The notes under the pieces: generated by a model
The model's input: the letters and a program-made list of their open reading frames with translations, nothing else
Databases searched by the model: none
What the model was told of the DNA's origin: nothing
Part shown: positions 14,119-21,565 of the stretch, in pieces
Layout of the letters: each line of letters starts with the position of its first letter
How positions within the stretch are numbered: the stretch's first letter is position 1
NCBI GenBank assembly: GCA_964360375.1
Contig: CAYHWG010000003.1
Span: 1-36,956 of the forward strand
DNA length: 36,956 bases
Source of the DNA: XYB2-FULL-45-11 sp964360375
Lineage (GTDB): Bacteria > Patescibacteriota > Patescibacteriia > UBA9934 > GWF2-40-263
Direction of reading: 5' to 3'
Position numbers and translations under genes: made by a program

Positions 14119-15729
14119 ATGCGGCAATTCAAACTTGTGTTGGCAGTCGCCGCAGTGGCGATTTCCGGTTGTGAATCCATGTTTCCGGCAGTGGACTTCA
14201 AGTCCGTTGCTTCCACTGACAGTTCCATCTCTTCTTCAGCCGATTCCGGCCCAGCACCCTGTCAGATCAAAACGTGGTTTATCGACAGCGATGCAGACGG
14301 GCACGGTGATCCAGCAAAATTTCTTGACGCATGTTCGGCTCCGGCTGGATATGTGGCGAGCAACGATGACTGCAATGACGCGGCAAAGACCGTGCATCCC
14401 GGTGCAAGCGAAAGCTGCAACAACGTGGATGACAATTGCAACAAGATCGTTGACGACACCAAGCAGTCTTGGTGGTTGGATGCTGACAAGGATGGTTTCG
14501 GCAATGCAAAGTTCGAACACGTTGGTCCATGTACCGGCGTTGAGAGTTTCTTTGTCGCAAACAACACGGATTGCAACGACAATGTTGCCATCATCAATCC
14601 AGTGATGAAGGAAACGTGCAACACTCCGGGTGTTGATGACAATTGCAATGGACAAACGGACGAAGGTCAGCTTTCCGAGTTCCATGCAGACGTTGACGGT
14701 GATGGTCACGGATCGAGTGATCCAAAGAAGAATGTATTCGCGTGCGCACCATCGAAAGAAGCGGTTGTCAGCAATGATGACTGTGATGACACGGACGCGA
14801 AGAATTTTCCTGGCAATCCGGAAGTCTGCGATCAAAAAGACAACAACTGCAATGGTCAAACAGACGAAGGCAAGCTTCTCCCGTTCTACAAAGATTCCGA
14901 TGGCGATGGCTACGGTGATCTGAAACAGAAGGTGGAAGCATGCAGCGTCCCGACCGGTGCAACCGCATCGAGCGATGATTGCAACGACGACTCTGCAAAG
15001 GGCGGCGCAGCAATCCATCCCGGAGCGAAGGAAGTTTGTAACCTCATCGACGACAACTGCAACGGGCAGACCGACGAGGAACCCGGACTTACTTTTTACA
15101 AGGACAAGGATGGTGACGGTCAAGGTGAGCCAGGCACAATGATTGCTGCCTGTTCAAAGCCTGTCGGTTACGTCCCAGACAAACAGGATTGTAACGACAA
15201 CGATCCATCCATCGTTTTGGGCGCAAAGGAAGTCTGCGACGGTAAGGACAACGATTGTGATGGAGGAACTGACGAAGGTGATCCTATTGCAATCTGTGAT
15301 GACGGAAACAAGTTTACCAAAGACATGTGCAACGGGCCGAAAGCTTGTTCGCATGAAGTACAGAAACTGACCCTCAGTTGCTTCAACGCACCAGAGTACA
15401 AAGTAACGGACGGATATGCTTGTTCCGTGAGTTACTACTTTGGTGAACCGGGTGTGGATCAAAAGTTCACGCTCGAAATCGGTAAGGATTCCGTCCCGCT
15501 ATCAATGGAAGATGTGTGTACCAAGCTCAATGCTGGTAAGACTCTCCATGTGAACAGCTTCGACTATCTGGACTTTGATCCAGCAGCGAACTGGGTGGGT
15601 GGAATTTTCACCAAGTTGATTGACAGCTTCACAGACCAGGCACAGCAAGGTGTGCCAGGAAACGTGACGTTCTCAACCCAAGGACTTGACTTCAATTACA
15701 CGAAGTCAGAGATCAAGGCGTGTCAGTAA
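14119..15729 (+). CDS. MopE-repeat lipoprotein (five tandem repeats)
   Basis: This 536-aa lipoprotein has signal peptide MRQFKLVLAVAAVAISGC (lipobox ISGC) and the shared mature end CESMFPAVDFK. Five MopE repeats of 60-70 residues run from about 53 to 400, each of the form (F/W)-x-D-x-D-x-DG-x-G, a middle Cys, DDCND, PGAxExC and DDNCNGQTDE. A last Cys-rich piece (ICDDGNKFTKDMCNGPKAC) leads into a C-terminal domain of about 120 residues with no recognised relative. The many Asp/Cys suggest a rigid, disulfide- and cation-stabilised stalk, though this is inference. The start at 14119 is set by the lipobox and GGAG. Confidence 0.85.
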   Translation: MRQFKLVLAVAAVAISGCESMFPAVDFKSVASTDSSISSSADSGPAPCQIKTWFIDSDADGHGDPAKFLDACSAPAGYVASNDDCNDAAKTVHPGASESCNNVDDNCNKIVDDTKQSWWLDADKDGFGNAKFEHVGPCTGVESFFVANNTDCNDNVAIINPVMKETCNTPGVDDNCNGQTDEGQLSEFHADVDGDGHGSSDPKKNVFACAPSKEAVVSNDDCDDTDAKNFPGNPEVCDQKDNNCNGQTDEGKLLPFYKDSDGDGYGDLKQKVEACSVPTGATASSDDCNDDSAKGGAAIHPGAKEVCNLIDDNCNGQTDEEPGLTFYKDKDGDGQGEPGTMIAACSKPVGYVPDKQDCNDNDPSIVLGAKEVCDGKDNDCDGGTDEGDPIAICDDGNKFTKDMCNGPKACSHEVQKLTLSCFNAPEYKVTDGYACSVSYYFGEPGVDQKFTLEIGKDSVPLSMEDVCTKLNAGKTLHVNSFDYLDFDPAANWVGGIFTKLIDSFTDQAQQGVPGNVTFSTQGLDFNYTKSEIKACQ

Positions 15730-15744
15730 AAGTGCTCTAGACGT

Positions 15745-15797
15745 GGTGTGAGGAAAGTGGTATCTTGCCGCTTCCTCACACCCGTCCCATTTTTTTC
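15745..15797 (+). terminator. Terminator of the 14119 gene
   Basis: Perfect 11-bp stem GGTGTGAGGAA with TTCCTCACACC, then CGTCCCA and seven T. Confidence 0.85.
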
Positions 15798-15800
15798 TCG

Positions 15801-15829
15801 CGTCATCCTGAGCTTTGCGAAGGATCTCC
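15801..15829. repeat. Half of a CGTCATCCTGAGC-type palindromic repeat
   Basis: CGTCATCCTGAGC...GCGAAGGATCTCC matches a type of dispersed repeat I associate with many environmental bacterial genomes. Only one arm is present. Confidence 0.5.
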
Positions 15830-15879
15830 CCACAAATCAAAATCGATACGAGTCTACAAAACATTTGTTGATTCATATC

Positions 15880-15947
15880 GAGGTTGATTTCCAACCTCAC
15901 TGTTACATGGGCAGTCTCCCGTGTTGGTTTCTGAAGGAGATAAAGAC
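15880..15947 (+). promoter_or_regulatory. Leader hairpins of the 15948 gene
   Basis: GAGGTTG-ATTTC-CAACCTC (15880-15898) and ACATGGG-CAGTCT-CCCGTGT (15905-15924, one wobble) precede an AAGGAG ribosome-binding site. No convincing promoter was found in 15830-15880. Confidence 0.5.
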
Positions 15948-18020
15948 ATGCGCAAGAACATCGCATTGTTTGTGAGTTTGATCGCAGTTGCGTTGACCTC
16001 GGCGTGTGCCGATGTCGATACAACCACTCAAGTTCCGGCTCAAGAGTCGGAGTACAAGGTGTGGCGTGCTGCAATCGTTATGGAGCAGGTGGCTGATCCG
16101 AACAATCCCACGGCGACCGTGTGGAATCCGAAGGCATGTACGCCGTCGGATGACTCGCTGAACGAAGTTGGCTCTGGTCAGCGGATTCAGTGTGATCCGG
16201 ACGCAAAGTTGCGGCTTTACACCGCGAGTGACAAGTGCAAGTACGATGGTTTGTTCGGAACGAGCAAGGTCTGTACGGTCGAAACGTGTATTGCTGACGG
16301 TGATTGTATCGTCAACAATGGCGGCAAGTGTGTCGTGACGTTTGAATCCATCTCTGGTGCTGATGGCGATCCTGCTGGCGAGTGTTTTTACCCGTATGCA
16401 AAGTGCAAGGCAGCCATTGGTACTGTTTGTGAAGCAAATGGTCATATGCCATGCTACGACGGTTCATGTGCATGCTCGGCTGTGTCCAAGAAGGAATTGG
16501 CACAGACTGAAGTGTGTGACAGCAAGGACAACGACTGTGATGGAACTGTCGACAATGGATTCAAGGTTGGCGACAAGTGCGACGGCTTGGATTCAGACAT
16601 GTGTCTCACTGGTACGCTCTCGTGCAAAGCGGACAAGCTTTCTGCGGAGTGTGTGAACGAGGCACAGACAAATGTAGCTGAGGCCTGCGATGGTCTTGAC
16701 AACGACTGTGACGGTCCGGTTGACGAGGACTTCCCAAACAAAGGCAAGGCCTGCGACGGATCGGATCTGGATTCGTGCGCGAATGGTGCGTTCATCTGTT
16801 CGATTGACAAGAGTGCACTCGATTGTGATGAAGTTGGCAAGAATGTAGTCGAAACTTGCAATGGCAAGGACGACACGTGTGATGGCAAGACCGACGAAGG
16901 TTGTGACGACGATGCCGACGGCTACTGCGATCTTGCGATGGCAGTGACGTCCGGTGCTGCGTGTCAGTCCGGCGGTGATTGCAATGACGCGGACAAGGCA
17001 GTCAATCCGGGCGCGAAGGAACTCTGCAACACAGTTGATGACAACTGCAACAGCCAGACCGATGACGGCATTGGTAAGGGTGATGCATGCACGGAAGGCA
17101 AGGGTATCTGTGCCAATACTGGCAACAAGGTGTGTGCCACGGATGGCACGTTGACCTGTTCAGTTCAAGCGTTGCCAAACGCAGTAACGGAATTGTGTGA
17201 CAGCAAGGACAACGACTGCGATGGTGAGACCGACGAAGGCTGTGACGATGATAAGGACGGGTTTTGCGATGTCTCGATGGGGCTTGGCACCAGTCCTCCA
17301 TGCACGGCCGGTAACGACTGCAACGATGCTGACAAGCTGGTTTTCCCAGGTGCGTCGGAAACGTGTAACAACGTCGATGACAGTTGTAACGGGAAGACCG
17401 ATGAAGGCTGTGACGATGATGGTGACAAGTACTGTGATGCTTCGATGAATGTTGCAACAGGTACCCTGTGTACCCTCGACAAGATTGGGGGCAAGGGTGG
17501 TGATTGCAACGATGCCTCGAGTGACATCAATCCGGTAGCGAAGGACGTCTGCAATCAGGTGGACGACAACTGCGACGGCAAGGTTGACATCAAGTCAGAC
17601 GGTACGGCTGCCTGCGATCTGAAGTGTCCGCTTGTGAAGTCGATTGTCCCGGGTGACTGGGTCGAAATCGATACGGCGACTCTCGGCAAGCAGAATGCGA
17701 TTACGTCGTACTGGTGCGGTTCAGCATCTGCTTCACTCAAGGTAGTGTTTGCGGCAAATGAAGTGTTTCTCTCGCCGCAAGCGCCTTCCGGGACCAAGTT
17801 CTCGGTTCAGCTGCCTTCAGGCACTGGTGCGGTTTTGGGGCGCTTGCAGACAAGCTGTTCGCCAAATGAAGGTACAACGTCAGTGACGCCGCTCGTGAAG
17901 CAGGGAACCTGCGCAGCGCTCGGGATCACGTCGGTGTCCGGTGGTGTGGTCGGAGTTGACTACATCGTTCTGGATGCGAAGGTTGACGGCAAGTACAAGA
18001 TCAAGTTCACGGTTCAGTAG
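15948..18020 (+). CDS. Large MopE-repeat lipoprotein (seven CxxxDxxCDG motifs)
   Basis: This 690-aa lipoprotein starts MRKNIALFVSLIAVALTSAC with lipobox TSAC. Its mature end (CADVDTTTQ) differs from the CExxFPxVDFK of its neighbours. An N-terminal Cys-containing domain (about 30-185) precedes seven copies of the motif C-D/N-x-x-D-D/N-x-C-D/N-G with x-D-E following, interleaved with GDxCDG..C.TG...C and DDDxDGYCD...GGDCNDADKxVNPGAKE units, like the eukaryote-style Cys-rich stalk proteins of myxobacteria. The C-terminal 130 residues form a separate beta-rich domain ending KYKIKFTVQ. Function unknown; cell-surface anchoring and metal or disulfide stabilisation are likely. Confidence 0.85.
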   Translation: MRKNIALFVSLIAVALTSACADVDTTTQVPAQESEYKVWRAAIVMEQVADPNNPTATVWNPKACTPSDDSLNEVGSGQRIQCDPDAKLRLYTASDKCKYDGLFGTSKVCTVETCIADGDCIVNNGGKCVVTFESISGADGDPAGECFYPYAKCKAAIGTVCEANGHMPCYDGSCACSAVSKKELAQTEVCDSKDNDCDGTVDNGFKVGDKCDGLDSDMCLTGTLSCKADKLSAECVNEAQTNVAEACDGLDNDCDGPVDEDFPNKGKACDGSDLDSCANGAFICSIDKSALDCDEVGKNVVETCNGKDDTCDGKTDEGCDDDADGYCDLAMAVTSGAACQSGGDCNDADKAVNPGAKELCNTVDDNCNSQTDDGIGKGDACTEGKGICANTGNKVCATDGTLTCSVQALPNAVTELCDSKDNDCDGETDEGCDDDKDGFCDVSMGLGTSPPCTAGNDCNDADKLVFPGASETCNNVDDSCNGKTDEGCDDDGDKYCDASMNVATGTLCTLDKIGGKGGDCNDASSDINPVAKDVCNQVDDNCDGKVDIKSDGTAACDLKCPLVKSIVPGDWVEIDTATLGKQNAITSYWCGSASASLKVVFAANEVFLSPQAPSGTKFSVQLPSGTGAVLGRLQTSCSPNEGTTSVTPLVKQGTCAALGITSVSGGVVGVDYIVLDAKVDGKYKIKFTVQ

Positions 18021-18029
18021 TTCTCTTTT

Positions 18030-18057
18030 ACCTCGAAGTTTTACTTCGGGGTTTTTT
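18030..18057 (+). terminator. Terminator closing the MopE-type island
   Basis: ACCTCGAAGT-TTT-ACTTCGGGGT stem followed by six T. Confidence 0.9.
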
Positions 18058-18111
18058 ATTCTCTCGTAGGTCTCATACATCGCGGCTCTGCCGCGTCAGT
18101 CGGTTCCATCA

Positions 18112-18190
18112 TATCGCTTGAGCTTGTCGAAAGCCTGTACTCGAACAGCACTTCGACAAGCCTGCCTGCGGCAGGCAGGCTCAGTGAATA
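18112..18190. repeat. Family C repeat with a family D palindrome nested in one arm
   Basis: TATCGCTTGAGCTTGTCGAAAG and CTTCGACAAGC...CTCAGTGAATA are inverted arms. The right arm is split by CCTGCCTGCGGCAGGCAGG (18161-18179). Flanking short palindromes are CGCGGC-TCT-GCCGCG (about 18080-18095) and CCCCGTCCGC...GCGGCGGGG (about 18203-18224). No gene is visible in 18058-18285. Confidence 0.7.
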
Positions 18191-18240
18191 ATGTAGCCGA
18201 TACCCCGTCCGCTTTGCGGCGGGGAGATTCATTTTTTCAA

Positions 18241-18270
18241 CTTCCTGACTTCTCTCTTCTCGACTTCTTC
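18241..18270. repeat. GAAGT-type short tandem repeat, reverse orientation
   Basis: CTTCCTGACTTCTCTCTTC... read on the minus strand is a run of GAAGTCGA / GAAGTCAG-like units. Related runs lie at 19837-19880 and 36866-36938. It touches the -10 box of the next gene. Confidence 0.5.
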
Positions 18271-18279
18271 TGTTACAAT
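18271..18279 (+). promoter_or_regulatory. Extended -10 promoter of the 18286 gene
   Basis: TGT-TACAAT, 6 nt before the ATG at 18286. A leaderless transcript is predicted. Confidence 0.6.
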
Positions 18280-18285
18280 ATCTCC

Positions 18286-19875
18286 ATGCTCAACCTTCGC
18301 TCTGTCTATCGACACGCTGAAGAACACACCACACTTGCGATGGGGGGATTGTTTTTGTGTCTTGCGTTTTTGATTTTATTTCAATCGATTTTTTCGCCGA
18401 CGATTTTGATCGCGATTCTTGTTTTGTGTTCGATCGTTTTTATCACCATCATTCGACCGCTTTGGATACTTGCATTTCTCGCCGTGTATTTTCCGTTTGA
18501 GTCTGTGATTTTAAAATTTATTCCAAATGACGCGTATGTGATTACGCGTTATGCATCTGAAGGGATGATTTATGTCATTGCGGGCGTTATGCTCCTTCGC
18601 GTGCTTGTTCGTGCGATTAAACTTCCGACGACACCGATTGATCTTGCGTTTATTTTATTTCTCATCACACTTCTTGGATCCGCGCTCATTAACTTTGTTC
18701 CGTTTGATATTGCCATTCTTGGGACACGTCAGATTCTTCGTTTCATGATCGTATTTTTTTTGGTTATTTATCTGAAACCGTCTAAGGAGTTCGTCAAAAA
18801 ATTAACCATGATTTTATTCGCGATCGTTTTGTTTCAATGTGCTCTGGGTTTTTTGCAATATACTGTTGGTGAACGTCTTGATTTGCTCTTGCTTCCATCG
18901 GACGCGCGTTCACTCGGTGAGATAACGCTCATGTCTGGTGTCGAACAATCTTGGGAGCCGGGATCTCGTCTGTTTGGAACACTTGGACGTTATGATCGTC
19001 TTGGGAATTTTCTGAGTTTTTTTCTTTTGATTGGAGCGGGGTTTTTGTTTGGATTTAAAAAGAAAAAAGGATTTGATTTTGAAATAAAAAAAATGCATCT
19101 GTGGCTTTTTGGACTTTTTGTCTTCGGTGTTCCCGCACTTGTTCTCACCTATTCACGCGCATCATGGTTCGCGTTCCTTTTAGGATTTTTGTTTATCGGT
19201 CTTTACATCAAACGCAATCGTTATGTTGCAATTTTTCTTGCGACGTTTGTCCTGGTAATCGTTTCTTATCTCGCCATGACAGGAATTTCTGTTCGATATA
19301 TTACAGAAACACCCGGTCAAACGGTTACCGAACGTTTTTTGGAATCGTTTAGTTTCACAAGATGGCGAGGAGAATATTACGGTCTTGGGCGTCTCTATTG
19401 GGATGTTCAAACACCTTTGCGTGTGATTCCGTCTGCGCCTATTTTCGGGGTTGGTCCGGGTCAATTTGGTGGAGGGGCTGTTGCTGCGCTTCATAACAAA
19501 AAAGTGTATGAATCACTCGGGCTCCCGTTTGGAGTGTTTGGAACAGAAGGAGCAATCGATAACAATTGGTTTTCTCTTTGGGGAGAGACAGGAACCCTTG
19601 GTTTGATATTGTATTTTTCGATGTTTGTTGTGTTGTTTAGGCGATCCATGTCCATCTATCGAAACACAAAAGATCCGTTCACAAGCGCTCTTGCCATTGG
19701 GTTTGCTGCATGTATTCTTGGATTTTCTCTGAACGCATTTACATCGACATTGTTTGAAATACGCACAGCCGCATTTTATTTTTGGTTGTACGCAGGGTTT
19801 GTGATGGTGCTTGGGGAGAAGAGAGAAATGAAACGAGGAGTTATGGAGTTATGGAGTTATGAAGTTATGGAGTGA
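18286..19875 (+). CDS. O-antigen ligase / Wzy-type polymerase family membrane protein
   Basis: This 529-aa protein has about eleven to twelve transmembrane helices and the Wzy_C-type layout: a long helical first half (DAYVITRYASEGMIYVIAGV), a central hydrophobic block with YSRASWFAFLLG, and a large extracytoplasmic loop carrying GVGPGQFGGG...DNNWFSLWGETGTLGL, the typical conserved end of the loop. Such proteins ligate or polymerise lipid-linked glycans at the outer face of the membrane. The Wzz-type protein at 8533 and the GT4 enzymes nearby fit one pathway. The last 14 codons are made of a GAGTTATG tandem repeat, so the native end may have been lengthened by repeat expansion. The start is set by the adjacent -10 box. 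Confidence 0.85.
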   Translation: MLNLRSVYRHAEEHTTLAMGGLFLCLAFLILFQSIFSPTILIAILVLCSIVFITIIRPLWILAFLAVYFPFESVILKFIPNDAYVITRYASEGMIYVIAGVMLLRVLVRAIKLPTTPIDLAFILFLITLLGSALINFVPFDIAILGTRQILRFMIVFFLVIYLKPSKEFVKKLTMILFAIVLFQCALGFLQYTVGERLDLLLLPSDARSLGEITLMSGVEQSWEPGSRLFGTLGRYDRLGNFLSFFLLIGAGFLFGFKKKKGFDFEIKKMHLWLFGLFVFGVPALVLTYSRASWFAFLLGFLFIGLYIKRNRYVAIFLATFVLVIVSYLAMTGISVRYITETPGQTVTERFLESFSFTRWRGEYYGLGRLYWDVQTPLRVIPSAPIFGVGPGQFGGGAVAALHNKKVYESLGLPFGVFGTEGAIDNNWFSLWGETGTLGLILYFSMFVVLFRRSMSIYRNTKDPFTSALAIGFAACILGFSLNAFTSTLFEIRTAAFYFWLYAGFVMVLGEKREMKRGVMELWSYEVME

Positions 19876-19880
19876 AGGAG
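19837..19880. repeat. GAGTTATG tandem repeat at the end of the 18286 gene
   Basis: About five imperfect copies of GAGTTATG read through the stop codon region of the polymerase-like gene. Change in copy number would alter its C-terminus, since 8 is not a multiple of 3. Confidence 0.6.
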
Positions 19881-19894
19881 TGTGTCTCTTGTTG

Positions 19895-20257
19895 TGTCAT
19901 TGCGAGGAGGAGTCATCGACGACGAAGCAATCTTTGTATTTATGAAAATGTATTACGTTTACATCATGACAAATTGGAACAACGACGTTTTATATATCGG
20001 TGTGACGAATAATATTACGAGACGTGTCTTCGAACACAAAGAGAAACGCGTAGAAGGATTTACAAAAAAATATAACGTAAACAAATTGGTGTATGTTGAA
20101 TCATGTGAGGACGTGCGAGACGCTATTGCACGAGAGAAACAGTTAAAGGGCGGATCTCGTAAAAAGAAAATTGATTTAATCGTCGCAGATAATTCTGAGT
20201 GGAATGATTTGGCGGATTCGTTATAAATGAAAGATTGCTTCGTACCTCGCAATGACA
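19895..20257. mobile_element. Family A palindromic element carrying a GIY-YIG gene
   Basis: The left arm TGTCATTGCGAGG...GACGAAGCAATC (19895-19932) and right arm GATTGCTTCGTACCTCGCAATGACA (20233-20257) are the two halves of the same hairpin found solo at 5083, 30128 and 34653. Here the loop is replaced by the gene at 19942-20226. The right arm lacks about 13-15 central bases. This looks like an autonomous unit whose internally deleted derivatives are the solo hairpins. Confidence 0.75.
19942..20226 (+). CDS. GIY-YIG endonuclease, small standalone type
   Basis: This 94-aa protein consists of a single GIY-YIG nuclease domain: YYVYIMTN (GIY strand), VLYIGVTNN (YIG strand), RRVFEHK with the catalytic Arg, and AREKQLKG with the metal-binding Glu, plus WNDL at the end. 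It resembles the YhbQ/UPF0213-like class. It sits exactly in the loop of a palindromic repeat, leaving 9 nt on the left and 6 nt on the right. I place the start at this ATG because the longer frame runs back through the repeat arm. No Shine-Dalgarno sequence is seen. A role in mobilising the palindrome is an inference. Confidence 0.85.
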   Translation: MKMYYVYIMTNWNNDVLYIGVTNNITRRVFEHKEKRVEGFTKKYNVNKLVYVESCEDVRDAIAREKQLKGGSRKKKIDLIVADNSEWNDLADSL

Positions 20258-20283
20258 CAATTTCTAATCCCTTAACCCTCTCT

Positions 20284-21540
20284 GTGAAAATTATTCAAGC
20301 CAATAAATACTATTACCTTCGTGGAGGAGCTGAACAATACATGCTCTCTCTTTCGGATTGGCTCGTGCAAAACGGGCATGTGGTGATTCCGTTTGCGATG
20401 AAACACGCGGAGAATTTATCTTCGTCGTATGAGAAATATTTTCCATCAGAAGTGCAAACAGAAAATGTTTCATTGAATCTTCAGGGATTACACACGCTTG
20501 GACGCATGTTTTATTCCCTCGAAGCTCGAAGAAAATTCGCAACGCTTCTTGTTGATTCAAAACCAGATATTTGTCATATCCATAACATTTATACACAACT
20601 TTCGCCGTCTATTCTTCATACGCTTCACGATCATCATATTCCTGTTGTGATGACGGTGCATGATCATCATCTTATTTCCCCACAATATAATTTGTGGACG
20701 GAAGGTGCGGGGAGAAATTATCGTGATGTTGGAATGATCCGTGGGACATTTTCAAAATTTCACAAAGGATCGATCGCTGCAAGTTTTGCACAAATTATGA
20801 CGTACAAGTTTCATCGAAAGATGAAACTGTATGAGCGTTTCGTTGATCTGTTTTTGTGTCCGTCGAATTACATGAAACAGCAAATGATCCGTGGTGGATT
20901 TCCGGAAAAAAAATTACGCGTGTTGCCGTATGGAATTGATGCGCTTTTTGTTGAGTCTCATTCTCTGTATAAATCCGGCGGAGCCGGACTCAGCTCCGCC
21001 GGGAAATATGCGTTGTTTGTCGGACGGCTTTCGGAAGAGAAGGGGATTGAGACGATTATTTCACTTGCAAAAATTTTGCCGGACATTCATTTCAAAATTG
21101 TCGGTCGCGGACCCGAGATGGAACGGTTACACAGACTCGGAGACAAATATACAAATCTTGAATTTGTGGGATTTCGTATGGGAGAGGAATTAAAAGAATT
21201 GTATCGAGGTGCAACCGTTGTCTTGCTTCCGTCGCGCGTGCACGAAGTTTTTCCACTCATCACGCTTGAAGCGATGTCGTTTGGTAAACCTGTGATCGCA
21301 AGCCGTGTCGGAGGACTTCCTGAAATTGTGGAAGATGGTGTAAATGGTTTTTTGGTTTCACCCCTTGATCTTCATGGGTGGACCGAGGCCGTGATGCGCG
21401 TTTTTTATGATGATGATTTGCAAAAACAGTTGAGTTGTGGAGCTCTCGAGAGTGTGGAAAAAAGATTTTCACTCGACGAACATCATCGAAAAATTTTGAT
21501 GTATTACGAAGAAGTGATTGCGATGAAACAAAAAAAATAA
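20284..21540 (+). CDS. GT4-type glycosyltransferase
   Basis: This 418-aa GT-B fold enzyme transfers an activated sugar during surface glycan assembly. The N-terminal domain opens VKIIQANKYYYLRGGAEQYM, with the GGAE loop of the GT4 family; VVMTVHDHHLISP lies in its centre. The C-terminal domain has YALFVGRLSEEKGIETI, FKIVGRGPEME and the nucleotide-sugar motif EVFPLITLEAMSFGKPVIAS with the paired Glu. I place the start at the GTG at 20284, since the upstream part of the frame lies in the mobile element. Around residues 231-241 a palindromic repeat is inserted in frame (SGGAGLSSAG), lengthening the domain linker. Confidence 0.9.
   Translation: MKIIQANKYYYLRGGAEQYMLSLSDWLVQNGHVVIPFAMKHAENLSSSYEKYFPSEVQTENVSLNLQGLHTLGRMFYSLEARRKFATLLVDSKPDICHIHNIYTQLSPSILHTLHDHHIPVVMTVHDHHLISPQYNLWTEGAGRNYRDVGMIRGTFSKFHKGSIAASFAQIMTYKFHRKMKLYERFVDLFLCPSNYMKQQMIRGGFPEKKLRVLPYGIDALFVESHSLYKSGGAGLSSAGKYALFVGRLSEEKGIETIISLAKILPDIHFKIVGRGPEMERLHRLGDKYTNLEFVGFRMGEELKELYRGATVVLLPSRVHEVFPLITLEAMSFGKPVIASRVGGLPEIVEDGVNGFLVSPLDLHGWTEAVMRVFYDDDLQKQLSCGALESVEKRFSLDEHHRKILMYYEEVIAMKQKK
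20974..21004. repeat. GGCGGAGC palindrome inserted in frame inside a gene
   Basis: TCCGGCGGAGC...GCTCCGCCGGGA forms a hairpin inside the glycosyltransferase coding sequence, much more GC-rich than its surroundings. A related GTCCGGCGGAGCCGCC block lies at about 34381-34395. Confidence 0.7.
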
Positions 21541-21565
21541 ACCGACGTTCGGTTTATTTTTTTAA
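21534..21565. terminator. Bidirectional terminator between convergent glycosyltransferase genes
   Basis: AAATAAACCGA-CGT-TCGGTTTATTT stem with T runs on both strands, serving the plus gene ending at 21540 and the minus gene ending at 21566. Confidence 0.9.

Noticed and set aside
9878..18020. Cys-rich repeats read as eukaryotic EGF or Notch-type domains
   Set aside because: The period of about 60-70 residues with DxDGDGYGD, DDCND and PGAxExC fits the bacterial MopE-type repeat, not EGF.
19895..20257. Group I intron homing endonuclease for the GIY-YIG gene
   Set aside because: No intron core or split host gene flanks it. The flanks are inverted repeat arms present elsewhere without the gene.
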